In this document: positions 7,326 through 15,370 of the stretch, piece after piece
How the letters are laid out: every line of letters begins with the position of its first letter
Numbering within the stretch: the stretch's first letter is position 1
From: Deferribacter abyssi
GTDB lineage: Bacteria; Chrysiogenota; Deferribacteres; Deferribacterales; Deferribacteraceae
Assembly: GCF_049472655.1 (NCBI RefSeq)
Contig: NZ_JAQNCS010000005.1
Span: 68,783 to 132,782, forward strand
Direction: 5' to 3'
Length of the DNA stretch: 64,000 nucleotides
Position numbers and translations under genes: made by a program
The notes under the pieces: model-generated
The model's database searches: none
What the model was told of the DNA's origin: nothing
What the model saw: the letters and a program-made list of their open reading frames with translations, nothing else

Positions 7326-8921
7326 ATGCGTAAGTCAATAGTTTTTTGTTTGTTTTTTTTATTTTCCATTAGCGCTTTTGCCCTTGATATTAAAGGTATT
7401 TCTGTGGACGCTGAAAGTGCAAAATGTATTACTTGTCACCAAGACATGAATGTTGCCACAAAAGTTCATGATCAATGGGCAGAAAGTGCACATGCAAAAA
7501 ATGGTGTTGGGTGTCTTGATTGTCACGAAGCTGAGCAGGGTGAGTTTGATGCTATCAACCATTATGGACAGTTTGTAGGAACTCATCCTACTCCAAAAGA
7601 TTGTGCAAAGTGTCATGAAGAAGAGGTTGAGCAGAATACGAAGAGTAAGCACGCGTATCCTTTTTGGCTTTATGCTCCAGCTGATAGGGCCGTTTTCGAG
7701 CCAATTATTGGAACAAAACAAGGGTGTGAACAGTGTCATAATGTTTCAGCATTTTGGCCAGATGGTAGTGTGGGAGAGTGTGATGTTTGTCACTCTAAAC
7801 ACACATTTGATTTAGCTCAGGCACACAATCCGTATACTTGTGGTGAGTGTCATTTAGGTCCTGACCATCCACAAATTGAGATTTATATTGAGTCAAAGCA
7901 TGGTAATATTTTTACCACTAAAATGGCTCAGGGTAAGTTGAATTTGGATTTTAACACTAAGAAAACAGGTGATACTCCGTTAGATTTTCCTGTATGTACA
8001 ACATGTCACATGGATGCTATTAATGGATTAAAAAGTACTCACAACGTAAGTGAAAGATTGTCTTGGGAATCTCAAGCACCATGGAGTTACAGAACAATTT
8101 GGTTTGAAGAAGAACTTGGTAGTTGGAAAGATAAGCAGGAAAGAATGAAAACTGCATGTAAAGCATGTCACGCTCCAAACTTTGTGGAAGATTACTTCCT
8201 TGTATATGACCTTGTAAATCTTCAGTACAACGAAATCAGAAGAGCTTTTGTTTATTGGGTAAAACTTTATGAAAAGAAAGGTTTAATAAAACCTCTTAAG
8301 GCTAAAACAGCTAACGGTAGTATGAAAAAATTCTCTAACACTGTAATAAACGCTAGTTGGTATACAACTGCATCTGAAATTATGTACAATTCATGGCATC
8401 ATGAAGGTAGAAGATTTAGAATGGGTGCAGCTATGCAAGGTGCTGACTATGTTCAGTGGCATGGTATCTGGGAGCTGCAACATAATTTACAAGAGATGAT
8501 TGCTTGGGGTGCTGAGCATGGTGTAGAAGAAGCTAAGAAAATCTACGAAAGTGATAGCCCAACTAAATTCTATCCGTACAAACTCTATGATTTTCCTGGT
8601 GGATTATACGGACTTTATACAGAAGAGCAATATTCTGTTCCTGCACTTTACAAAATTATTCCAAATTATTGGAAAATGGTGAAGGCTAATGTTGAGCAAG
8701 CGTATAAGAAAGGATTTTTGACTAAAGCTGAGTGGGAAAGATGGCTTGAAAGGTATAACAATAGAGATAAATATCTTGGTAAGAAATTTGGTAAGCATAA
8801 AATATTCGAAGATTACAAAAAGAGAAAGGCTAAAGAGCTTAATTTGAAAGATAAAAATTCTGCTCTTTACAAAACAATAAAAATTGGTTTACCTTCACCA
8901 ATAATAACTGATATAAAGTAA
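7326..8921 (+). CDS. Octaheme cytochrome c of the hydroxylamine oxidoreductase (HAO) family
   Basis: 531 residues, Sec signal peptide (about 1-19) and eight CXXCH motifs at 34, 63, 93, 134, 152, 172, 224 and 278, followed by a long helical C-terminal part (about 290-470). Count and spacing fit the HAO family, in which the fourth motif usually carries the P460-type active heme. In nitrate-ammonifying anaerobes such proteins are thought to work reductively, nitrite to hydroxylamine or ammonium. ATG 7326 lies 5 nt after AGGAGG; the in-frame GTG at 7320 overlaps that site. It is divergent from nap and upstream of hcp, which favours the reductive role. Whether Tyr375 in GADYVQWHG equals the cross-linking Tyr is undecided. 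Confidence 0.88.
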   Translation: MRKSIVFCLFFLFSISAFALDIKGISVDAESAKCITCHQDMNVATKVHDQWAESAHAKNGVGCLDCHEAEQGEFDAINHYGQFVGTHPTPKDCAKCHEEEVEQNTKSKHAYPFWLYAPADRAVFEPIIGTKQGCEQCHNVSAFWPDGSVGECDVCHSKHTFDLAQAHNPYTCGECHLGPDHPQIEIYIESKHGNIFTTKMAQGKLNLDFNTKKTGDTPLDFPVCTTCHMDAINGLKSTHNVSERLSWESQAPWSYRTIWFEEELGSWKDKQERMKTACKACHAPNFVEDYFLVYDLVNLQYNEIRRAFVYWVKLYEKKGLIKPLKAKTANGSMKKFSNTVINASWYTTASEIMYNSWHHEGRRFRMGAAMQGADYVQWHGIWELQHNLQEMIAWGAEHGVEEAKKIYESDSPTKFYPYKLYDFPGGLYGLYTEEQYSVPALYKIIPNYWKMVKANVEQAYKKGFLTKAEWERWLERYNNRDKYLGKKFGKHKIFEDYKKRKAKELNLKDKNSALYKTIKIGLPSPIITDIK

Positions 8922-8925
8922 GAAT

Positions 8926-8956
8926 ATTAGGGAGGGCATAAGCTCTCCCTAATTTT
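8926..8956 (+). terminator. Terminator after the HAO-like gene
   Basis: ATTAGGGAGGGC (8926-8937) pairs with GCTCTCCCTAAT (8942-8953) in a 12-bp stem with one G-U pair and loop ATAA, followed by TTTT. It starts 4 nt after the stop codon, so most hao transcripts should end before the next gene. Confidence 0.75.
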
Positions 8957-8981
8957 AGGATTAACTGATAAAGGTGTGAAA

Positions 8982-9485
8982 ATGAAAAAAATGTTTATTT
9001 ATATTTCTTTAGTTCTTTTAATTTTTAGTGTTAATTTATTTGCTCAGGTAGTGGCGGAAATTAATGGTTTTAAGATTACCGATGATATTTTGAAAAAATA
9101 TGTAGATGAAGTTGCAGGGAGAAAATATAAGAATTATTTGAAGTCTGATTCTGGTAAAAGAAAGTTGGCAGAATATTATATCAATAGATATGTGTTATTA
9201 AAATATGCAAAGGAGATTTACAAAGAGGAAGATTTAAGGAAATTAAAGAAATCTCATCCAGAACTTGATACTGATACACTTTACTTATTATATCTTATAG
9301 ATGAAAAGATTAACAAACAAATAAAAATTGATGATAAAGAACTGGAAAAATTTATGAAATCTAACGGCATAGGCAATAAAAACAGTGCTTATGCAAATTT
9401 ATTAACTATCAAAAGAAAAAAACTATTAGATGATTTGTTAAATAAGCTTAAGCAAGAATATAATATAGTTTTCTATATAAAATAA
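8982..9485 (+). CDS. Small periplasmic SurA-N-like chaperone domain protein
   Basis: 167 residues with a Sec signal (about 1-21, ending LFAQ) and then VAEINGFKITDDILKKYVDE, the opening typical of SurA/PpiC-type N-terminal chaperone domains. It is otherwise highly charged and helical. No peptidyl-prolyl isomerase domain follows, so at most the chaperone half is present. ATG 8982 follows AAGG by 7 nt and is preferred to GTG 8976. It lies between hao and hcp with terminators on both sides. A role in maturing the exported cytochromes is only a guess from position. Confidence 0.6.
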   Translation: MKKMFIYISLVLLIFSVNLFAQVVAEINGFKITDDILKKYVDEVAGRKYKNYLKSDSGKRKLAEYYINRYVLLKYAKEIYKEEDLRKLKKSHPELDTDTLYLLYLIDEKINKQIKIDDKELEKFMKSNGIGNKNSAYANLLTIKRKKLLDDLLNKLKQEYNIVFYIK

Positions 9486-9490
9486 TTTAT

Positions 9491-9517
9491 AAAGCCGGGA
9501 GTTTCCGGCTTTTTTTC
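9491..9517 (+). terminator. Terminator after the SurA-N-like gene
   Basis: AAAGCCGG (9491-9498) and CCGGCTTT (9505-9512) form an 8-bp stem with a 6-nt loop and run into a seven-T tract. It isolates the following hcp gene from upstream transcription. Confidence 0.85.
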
Positions 9518-9543
9518 TAATTCTGGATAAATTTTATCTTTTT

Positions 9544-9587
9544 TTGACTCAAATCAATTAAATTGTGATATAATCCGATTATATAAG
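9544..9587 (+). promoter_or_regulatory. hcp promoter with CRP/FNR-type (HcpR-like) box
   Basis: TTGAC-TCAA-ATCAA (9544-9557) fits the FNR-superfamily palindrome TTGAY-N4-RTCAA; the HcpR type prefers TTGAC-N4-GTCAA. Two -10 candidates follow: TATAAT (9569-9574) and TATAAG (9582-9587). With the second, the box would be centred about 41-43 bp upstream of the start, the classic activating position; with the first it would overlap the -35. A CRP/FNR-family regulator is not encoded in the window. Confidence 0.55.
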
Positions 9588-9617
9588 ATCATCAAAACTA
9601 AAAAAGGAGGTAAAAGT

Positions 9618-11249
9618 ATGTTTTGTTATCAATGTAGTGAAGCTTTGAAAAATCATGGTTGTACTGTAAGAGGTGTTTGCGGGAAGGATGATGAGGTTGC
9701 TGTTTTGCAAGACCTTTTAATTTATTCAACTAAAGGATTAGGTTATCTTCTAAATGAGGGAAGAAAAAAAGGGATTAAAAATGAAAATGCAGACTTATTT
9801 GTATTAGAGGCTCTTTTTGCAACAATAACTAATGTAAATTTTGATGCACAAAGATTTGTTGATTATATCAATCAATCTATTGAGGTTAGAAATGAATTAA
9901 TTGATCAAATTAAACCTGAGGGTAATTTGCCAGATGCAGCTTCATTCAAAGTAGATGGTAAAAAGGAGATGCTTGCTAAAGCGGCAGCAGTAGGAGTACT
10001 TTCAGAGGAGAATGAAGATATTAGATCTTTAAAAGAACTTCTCATTTATGGTTTGAAAGGGATTGCTGCTTATGCAGATCATGCTTATGTGTTGAATCAC
10101 AAAAGCGAAGAGATTTTTGAGTTCGTAGATTTTGCTCTTGCTGAAACGTTGAGAAAAGATATCTCTGCTGATGAACTTATCAATCTTGTTTTGAAAGCAG
10201 GTGATGTAGCAGTTAAGACGATGGAGTTGCTTGATAAAGCAAATACTTCAAGATACGGCAACCCTGAAGTTACAAAAGTGTATACAGGGCTTGAAGAAGG
10301 TCCAGCTATTCTTGTAAGTGGTCATGATTTGCTTGACCTTGAAGATTTGCTTAAGCAAACGGAAGGAACTGGGGTTAATATTTATACTCATGGTGAAATG
10401 TTGCCAGCTCATGCTTATCCTGAGTTTAAAAAATATAAACATTTAAAAGGGAATTTTGGAACAGCTTGGTATAATCAAATTCATGAGTTTCCTGAATTTA
10501 ATGGTGCTATTCTTTTTACAACAAACTGTATAGTTCCTCCAAAGGATTCTTATTTTGACAGACTTTTCACAACAGGGCTTGTGGGTTGGCCTGGTGTGCC
10601 ACACATTCCAAACAGAATAGATGGAAAACCTAAAGATTTCACTCCTGTAATTGAAAAAGCAAAAGCTCTTGGTGGATTGAAGCCAAAAGAAGGTAAATAT
10701 ATAACAATTGGTTTTGCTCATGAACAGGTAATGCAAGTTGCTGATAAAGTAATTGAAGCAGTTAAATCTGGTAAGATTAAGAGATTTATAGTTATGGCAG
10801 GTTGTGATGGTAGACTTAAAAAGCGTGAGTATTACACTGAAGTTGCTAAAAAATTGCCTCAAGATACTGTTATTTTGACAGCTGGTTGTGCTAAGTACAG
10901 ATATAATATGCTGGATCTCGGTGATATTGATGGTATTCCAAGAATTCTTGATGCGGGCCAGTGTAATGATAGTTATTCTTTGGCTTATATTGCACTGAAA
11001 TTAAAAGAAGCTTTTGGACTTGATGATATAAATGATTTACCAATTTCGTACGATATTGCATGGTATGAACAGAAGGCTGTGGCTGTGCTTCTTGCTCTTC
11101 TTGCTCTTGGGGTAAAAGGGATTAGACTTGGACCAGTTCTTCCTGCGTTCCTTTCACCAAATGTAGCTAAGGTACTTGTGGAAAACTTTGATATCAAACC
11201 AATAGGTGATGTAGATTCAGATATTGAAGCTATGCTTCAAGGAAAATAA
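9618..11249 (+). CDS. hcp: Hybrid-cluster protein (hydroxylamine reductase), class I
   Basis: 543 residues, the usual length for class I Hcp of anaerobes. The N-terminal cysteines C3, C6, C15 and C21 (CX2CX8CX5C) hold a 4Fe-4S cluster. Hybrid-cluster ligands lie in segments such as ILFTTNCIVPP, VMAGCDGR, LTAGCAKYRYN and DAGQCNDSYS. The protein reduces hydroxylamine to ammonium and is also linked to NO detoxification. A strong AGGAGG precedes the ATG by 8 nt. It lies in tandem after hao, under its own FNR/HcpR-like promoter, and ends in a terminator shared with the convergent cytochrome gene. Confidence 0.95.
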   Translation: MFCYQCSEALKNHGCTVRGVCGKDDEVAVLQDLLIYSTKGLGYLLNEGRKKGIKNENADLFVLEALFATITNVNFDAQRFVDYINQSIEVRNELIDQIKPEGNLPDAASFKVDGKKEMLAKAAAVGVLSEENEDIRSLKELLIYGLKGIAAYADHAYVLNHKSEEIFEFVDFALAETLRKDISADELINLVLKAGDVAVKTMELLDKANTSRYGNPEVTKVYTGLEEGPAILVSGHDLLDLEDLLKQTEGTGVNIYTHGEMLPAHAYPEFKKYKHLKGNFGTAWYNQIHEFPEFNGAILFTTNCIVPPKDSYFDRLFTTGLVGWPGVPHIPNRIDGKPKDFTPVIEKAKALGGLKPKEGKYITIGFAHEQVMQVADKVIEAVKSGKIKRFIVMAGCDGRLKKREYYTEVAKKLPQDTVILTAGCAKYRYNMLDLGDIDGIPRILDAGQCNDSYSLAYIALKLKEAFGLDDINDLPISYDIAWYEQKAVAVLLALLALGVKGIRLGPVLPAFLSPNVAKVLVENFDIKPIGDVDSDIEAMLQGK

Positions 11250-11275
11250 AAAAGCGGGGAAATCCCCCGCTTTTT
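11249..11275. terminator. Bidirectional terminator between hcp and the multiheme cytochrome
   Basis: AAAAAGCGGGG (11249-11259) and CCCCGCTTTTT (11265-11275) form an 11-bp stem with A and T tails, working for both convergent genes. The stop codon of the minus-strand cytochrome lies at its right edge. Confidence 0.88.
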
Positions 11276-13196
11276 ATTTGAATGTTTCTAACAATTTTTT
11301 TGCCGTTTCAATATTGTGAGGAAGAATTTTTCTAATTTTCTCTAATTCAGAGACTTTGGTTTTATCTTTCTTGAATTTCATTTTTAATGTGTGAATTTTT
11401 GCATATAGTAGATTATATTCATTGAGAGTATTTTCATATTTTTGTTCATCAAAAGGTATTGAAAAATCTATTCCTTTTACATCCCAAGCATTTTTTACAT
11501 AAACAAAAGGTGCAAAATCATCTATATGTCTACCTTTTACAGGAATAATTTCGCTGTATTTAAAATCGCTAAATTCTAGCCCATTTTTACCAGCTTTGAT
11601 AACATAAGAGCCATAGAAAGGTTTTTTAACATCTGTTTTTACAGTGTAGGCAAACCAACTTGTTGCAATTTGCTCATGGCTTGAGTGACAGCTGTTGCAG
11701 TTCCTCCCTTTACCTATAGCATGTGACATTTTATCCATTTGAATCCAAGCAAGCATATTATCGTTGTTTTTTAATCCCTTAAAAATTCCTGTTATTATAT
11801 ACATATCATTAACTTCATCAGGTTTTCTTTCTATTACAAATTCTTTAGGTTCACCAATTTCTGTTTTACCTTTAACAATAGTTTTATTGATTTTTCTGAC
11901 CATCAGTCCAGTTTTTTCTACATTACCTTTAATGTTCATAACGGCCATAGGGTATGGTTTGATAGGGATCCATTTTCCAGTACTTGGATGTTTAACTAAA
12001 GTTGGCATGCTTCTTACGCCATAGTATTGTTTATGTTTTGCGAAGTAATTGAATTGGCCTTCTGAAATACCGGGACCCCAGAAAGTAAATTGATAAGCAC
12101 CTACTTCTTGAATATGGCAGGATGAACAGTCAACATTTTTATGGTTGTTGCTTGTTTTTACTGCCTCAACAATTTCAGCGTGGCATTTTGAACACGATTC
12201 TTTGGCATCATTTGAAGCCAAATGTCCAAAACTATGATTTTTCATTTGATGACAATCTGTACAATTTATATTATTTTCAGAATGAACATCAGCTGGTAAT
12301 TCTCCGTATGGGAATGCAAATTCTTCACGCATATACCCAGCTCCCCTTCTTCGATCCATAGGCCCAGCATGACAAATAGTACCTTTTCCGCTACCGTAAC
12401 AGCTTAAGTTTTCAACTTTTTTGGTAAAGAGGTGTCTAGTTTTTGATTTTTTAAAGCCTTCGTAATGGCAGTCGTTACAACTAGCATGGCATTTATTACA
12501 ACCTCTATTTTTACCATCGTTCATTAATTTGGTAAAATCTTTTGTGCACTCACTTTTTATTTTATTGAAGTTATCACCCCACCAGACACCACAGTTTTGT
12601 GGGCCAGGAGGGTTTTTTCTCCAGTTTGTAAAAGCTCTCTGATATTTATTTAATCCCATTCCAGATTTATTATAGTCAGTAAATTCCTGTTCATGGCATT
12701 TTCCACAAGTTTCTTTAGCAATTTTAGGTGAATAAGCAAAAGTTTTTGGATCGTGATCGTGATAAAATAATTGCATTAATTTTTTTATACCATATTTTTG
12801 TTTAGCTTCTTTGGTAGGTTTTCTAAGCAAAAGTTTTGCTCTATTTTTACCTTTTGGTTGGATTGGATCATAATTTGTTACTTCTCTTCCTATTGCTTCA
12901 TATTTGTGTTTTTTTCCGATTGCAGCATAAAATGGTCTTGGCATACCTTTATGGGCTTCATTTTTATCCATTGTTTGGTTGTTACCAAGGTGACAGTCAA
13001 CACAAGTAGGAGCGCCGTCCATGTTAACTTCTTTATCTACCTCTGCTGGATCAAGATACATTTGAGGAAAGCCAAGTTTTTCTAATAATTTTTTGTTCGA
13101 ATGGCATTTTACACAGGTAGAATCTGGATCATACCCATATGATAAGACTGTTGAAAATATCAAAATGAAAACTGAAAGTAACAAATGCTTTTTCAT
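11274..13196 (-). CDS. Large exported multiheme cytochrome c (nine CXXCH plus one CX8CH)
   Basis: 640 residues with a Sec signal (about 1-20). Nine CXXCH motifs start near 28, 65, 164, 233, 240, 312, 335, 357 and 505. An extra C266-X8-C275-H276 (CYGSGKGTICH) could be an atypical heme site. After the last heme come about 130 residues without cysteines, ending in a charged helical tail. I do not recognise the family well enough to name an activity; a periplasmic or extracellular electron carrier, or a reductase such as those with long CXnCH motifs, is possible. It is convergent with hcp. Its ribosome site is AGGAGG just before the start. Confidence 0.8.
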   Translation of the reverse strand: MKKHLLLSVFILIFSTVLSYGYDPDSTCVKCHSNKKLLEKLGFPQMYLDPAEVDKEVNMDGAPTCVDCHLGNNQTMDKNEAHKGMPRPFYAAIGKKHKYEAIGREVTNYDPIQPKGKNRAKLLLRKPTKEAKQKYGIKKLMQLFYHDHDPKTFAYSPKIAKETCGKCHEQEFTDYNKSGMGLNKYQRAFTNWRKNPPGPQNCGVWWGDNFNKIKSECTKDFTKLMNDGKNRGCNKCHASCNDCHYEGFKKSKTRHLFTKKVENLSCYGSGKGTICHAGPMDRRRGAGYMREEFAFPYGELPADVHSENNINCTDCHQMKNHSFGHLASNDAKESCSKCHAEIVEAVKTSNNHKNVDCSSCHIQEVGAYQFTFWGPGISEGQFNYFAKHKQYYGVRSMPTLVKHPSTGKWIPIKPYPMAVMNIKGNVEKTGLMVRKINKTIVKGKTEIGEPKEFVIERKPDEVNDMYIITGIFKGLKNNDNMLAWIQMDKMSHAIGKGRNCNSCHSSHEQIATSWFAYTVKTDVKKPFYGSYVIKAGKNGLEFSDFKYSEIIPVKGRHIDDFAPFVYVKNAWDVKGIDFSIPFDEQKYENTLNEYNLLYAKIHTLKMKFKKDKTKVSELEKIRKILPHNIETAKKLLETFK

Positions 13197-13333
13197 TTTT
13201 TTACCTCCTACGAATAGTTATATTTTATGCTAATACAAATTAGTAGCTATAAATTTATTCTTAAATTTTATTATACAAGTATGGTATCCAAAGTGCAATT
13301 AATTTTGAGTAAAACTTTTATTCTCCTGAAAAC

Positions 13334-13385
13334 TAGCATGTTTTTCTTTCTATTTATTACGGAATATTGGTAGATGGACATGCTA
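13334..13385. repeat. Inverted repeat in the 13197-13457 intergenic region
   Basis: TAGCATGT (13334-13341) and ACATGCTA (13378-13385) are exact 8-bp inverted arms 36 nt apart; a partial third copy (ATGCTAG) lies at 13418-13424. The 261-nt gap separates two minus-strand genes, so it should hold the cytochrome promoter, but I cannot place a -10/-35 with confidence. No open reading frame worth calling is present. Confidence 0.3.
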
Positions 13386-13428
13386 CAATAAAGCGTTGTT
13401 TTTTGGAATATAAGTATATGCTAGAAAT

Positions 13429-13449
13429 GTAAAAATTAAGTAACTCCAG
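13429..13449 (+). repeat. Bipartite intergenic motif, copy 1
   Basis: GTAAAAA, 4 nt, then GTAACTCCAG. The same arrangement recurs in two other intergenic regions (25594-25615 and 59391-59411). The function is unknown; a regulator site or part of a dispersed element is possible. Confidence 0.4.
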
Positions 13450-13457
13450 ATTTATTT

Positions 13458-14198
13458 TTAAACGGTTTCAATATGATGAATAATCTTTTTCGATAGATAA
13501 ATTAATATTAATATAATTAGGAACACATATAATAAGTTAGATATATTGATAGAGCCTTGTAAAAGTGAGCTTCTAATCAGTTTTGTGGAATAAGTAAGAG
13601 GGAAGATATAAGCAATATATTTTACAAACAAAGGCATTTTATCCACAGGGTAAAATGTACCTGAGAGAAATATCATTGGAGTGATTACAAAGGTATTTAC
13701 ACTAAATTGGTCACCATGGTTCTTAACAATTAAAGCTACGATAAATCCTAAAAGGGAAAATGCAGTGAGATGAAGTAAAATTGAGATCATAAACAGAATG
13801 TTTATATTCAGATTCACGCCAATTACAAACCCATAGATGATTACTATCACCGTCGGGATTAATCCTTTTGTAATGCCATATAAGGTTTCACCTGCAACAA
13901 TTTGCCATTTGGGGATTGGAGCAAGCAGATATTCATCAAATACTTTAAAGTAGAATCTTGAAATATTGATTTCTGTAGAAATTCCATAAGCTTGGTTCAT
14001 AGAGCTCATTGTAATAAGACCGGGTATTAAAAAAGTGATATAATTATAACCATCAATTTGAGAATTTTTGCCTACACCAAAACCGAATGCTAGAAGGAAC
14101 AAAAGGGGTGATATGGAGCTTGAAAGAATCACTTTCCAAAATCTGGATTTTAAGATAAAAAGTTCTCTTAAGTAAACTCCTATGACCCCATTTATCAT
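13458..14198 (-). CDS. ABC-2 type exporter permease
   Basis: 246 residues with about six membrane segments, resembling NodJ/DrrB-type ABC-2 permeases. The conserved late segment FVITPMIFLSGTFYPVDKMP is typical of that family. It overlaps the ATPase gene upstream by 4 nt (ATGA), so the two form one exporter. The substrate cannot be read from the sequence. It is the last gene of a two-gene minus-strand operon, and no terminator is obvious downstream. Confidence 0.85.
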   Translation of the reverse strand: MINGVIGVYLRELFILKSRFWKVILSSSISPLLFLLAFGFGVGKNSQIDGYNYITFLIPGLITMSSMNQAYGISTEINISRFYFKVFDEYLLAPIPKWQIVAGETLYGITKGLIPTVIVIIYGFVIGVNLNINILFMISILLHLTAFSLLGFIVALIVKNHGDQFSVNTFVITPMIFLSGTFYPVDKMPLFVKYIAYIFPLTYSTKLIRSSLLQGSINISNLLYVFLIILILIYLSKKIIHHIETV

Positions 14199-15046
14199 AT
14201 TTTTATTTTTCTCCCGGTTAGCTTTAAGTATACATCTTCAAGGTTTACTTCTCTAATTTTTGCAGAGTAGACGCCGTTTAAACTGTTTAATCTTTCAAGA
14301 GCTTCTTTTTTACTGTTAAAATACTCTTCCACTGTTTTGTTATCTTTGAAGATTTCAAGGGTGTATTTTCCAACTTCGTTTTTCAACGATTCAGGCTCAC
14401 CTTCTTTTATTATTTTACCGTTGTCAATGAAATATACATAGTTTGATAAAGTTTCGGCTTCTTCAATGTAGTGGGTCGTTAAAATAATGGTGCAACCTAG
14501 TTTTATATTAATACTTTTTATAAAATCCCACAAATGCCTTCGCGTGGCAGGATCTAATCCCACAGTCGGCTCATCAAGAAACAGAATTTTTGGTTCATGC
14601 AGGAGCGCTCTTCCAATTACAAGTCTCCGCTTCATCCCTCCTGAAAGCTTTCCTGCCTTTTTATCTTTATGTTTAGAAAGCCCGGTAAAATGAAGCATTT
14701 CGTTTATTTTATTTATTCTTTTTTCCTTGTTTATCCCATAAAGGATTGAGTGTACTAGCCAGTTTTCAACCACTGTGAGGTCTCTATCCACATTGTTGTG
14801 CTGAGGAACAATACCAATCAATTTTTTGATTTTGTTATTTTTAGGGGTAAAAGGGGTTTTATCGTAGAATATCTCTCCTCTATCTTGCTTTAACAATCCT
14901 GTAAGAATGTTTATTGCTGTAGTCTTACCTGCTCCATTTGGTCCAAGTAAGGCTGTGATGGAGTTATGTTTTACAGTGAAGCTAACACCTTTTAATGCTT
15001 TGGTGTTTCCAAAATTTTTTTCAAGATTTATCACTTCTATTTGCAT
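14195..15046 (-). CDS. ABC exporter ATPase (NodI/CcmA-type)
   Basis: About 283 residues from the preferred start MQIEVINLEKNFG. It has Walker A GPNGAGKTT, signature LSGGMKRRL, Walker B ILFLDEPTVGLDP and the H-loop TTHYIEE, then a DUF4162-like C-terminal region common in ABC-2 drug/polysaccharide exporters. An upstream ATG at 15106 would add 20 mostly hydrophobic residues not typical of the family, so it is rejected, though neither start has a clear ribosome site. It is divergent from the riboswitch-led cobamide operon, with only about 80 nt between them. Confidence 0.85.
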   Translation of the reverse strand: MQIEVINLEKNFGNTKALKGVSFTVKHNSITALLGPNGAGKTTAINILTGLLKQDRGEIFYDKTPFTPKNNKIKKLIGIVPQHNNVDRDLTVVENWLVHSILYGINKEKRINKINEMLHFTGLSKHKDKKAGKLSGGMKRRLVIGRALLHEPKILFLDEPTVGLDPATRRHLWDFIKSINIKLGCTIILTTHYIEEAETLSNYVYFIDNGKIIKEGEPESLKNEVGKYTLEIFKDNKTVEEYFNSKKEALERLNSLNGVYSAKIREVNLEDVYLKLTGRKIKI

Positions 15047-15126
15047 AGGGTTGAAAATAAATAAAATAATTCTAAGTTGCAAGAAAATAATTGCAAAAAC
15101 CACCATTTTATTTTATGATTTTTTTA

Positions 15127-15265
15127 GGCACAAGGGAAGTCCGGTGAAAATCCGGCGCTGTACCCGCAGCTGTGAGCTGGACGAAAGCCCTTTATGCCAC
15201 TGCCGGTCCGTGGGCTGGTGGGAAGGCGGGCGAGTAGGATGAAGGCGAGCCAGAAGACCTGTGCC
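15127..15265 (+). promoter_or_regulatory. Cobalamin riboswitch aptamer 1
   Basis: The aptamer is closed by GGCACA (15127-15132) pairing with TGTGCC (15260-15265). Inside are the conserved pieces GGGAAGTCCGGTG, ATGCCACTG near 15194, GGGAAGGCGGGCGAGTAGGATG-like segments, and the B12 box AGCCAGAAGACCTG at 15249-15262. The class binds adenosylcobalamin-type ligands and represses downstream genes. It leads the cbiA-to-larE operon. Confidence 0.95.
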
Positions 15266-15304
15266 TCACCCGGCCATAGTCGGGTGTGAGCGTCCCCGGG
15301 TATT

Positions 15305-15368
15305 GGGACCGGAGCGCTTGAACTTTCCTGTTAGCGGCTCTCCGGTCTCAATTTATGAGACTGGAGAG
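15305..15368 (+). promoter_or_regulatory. Expression platform of riboswitch 1 (ribosome-site sequestration)
   Basis: CTCTCCGGTCTC (15338-15349) pairs over 12 bp with GAGACTGGAGAG (15357-15368), burying the GGAG ribosome site of cbiA (ATG 15371). The upstream segment GACCGGAG (15307-15314) is exactly complementary to CTCCGGTC (15340-15347), giving a mutually exclusive anti-sequester helix. A kissing-type hairpin CACCCG/CGGGTG (15267-15286) lies between. This fits translational control rather than a terminator, since no T-run follows. Confidence 0.75.
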
Positions 15369-15370
15369 TG

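Noticed and set aside
10443..10862. Minus-strand 139-codon frame inside hcp
   Set aside because: Shadow of a certain gene; no ribosome site and no recognisable domain.
12798..13085. Plus-strand open frame inside the multiheme cytochrome gene
   Set aside because: The opposite strand encodes heme motifs with a good start and signal peptide; the Phe/Cys-rich translation is a mirror of Lys-rich coding sequence.
15047..15106. Twenty-residue N-terminal extension of the ABC ATPase
   Set aside because: Hydrophobic sequence not typical of these ATPases and no ribosome site at 15106; MQIEVINLEKNFG is the usual beginning.
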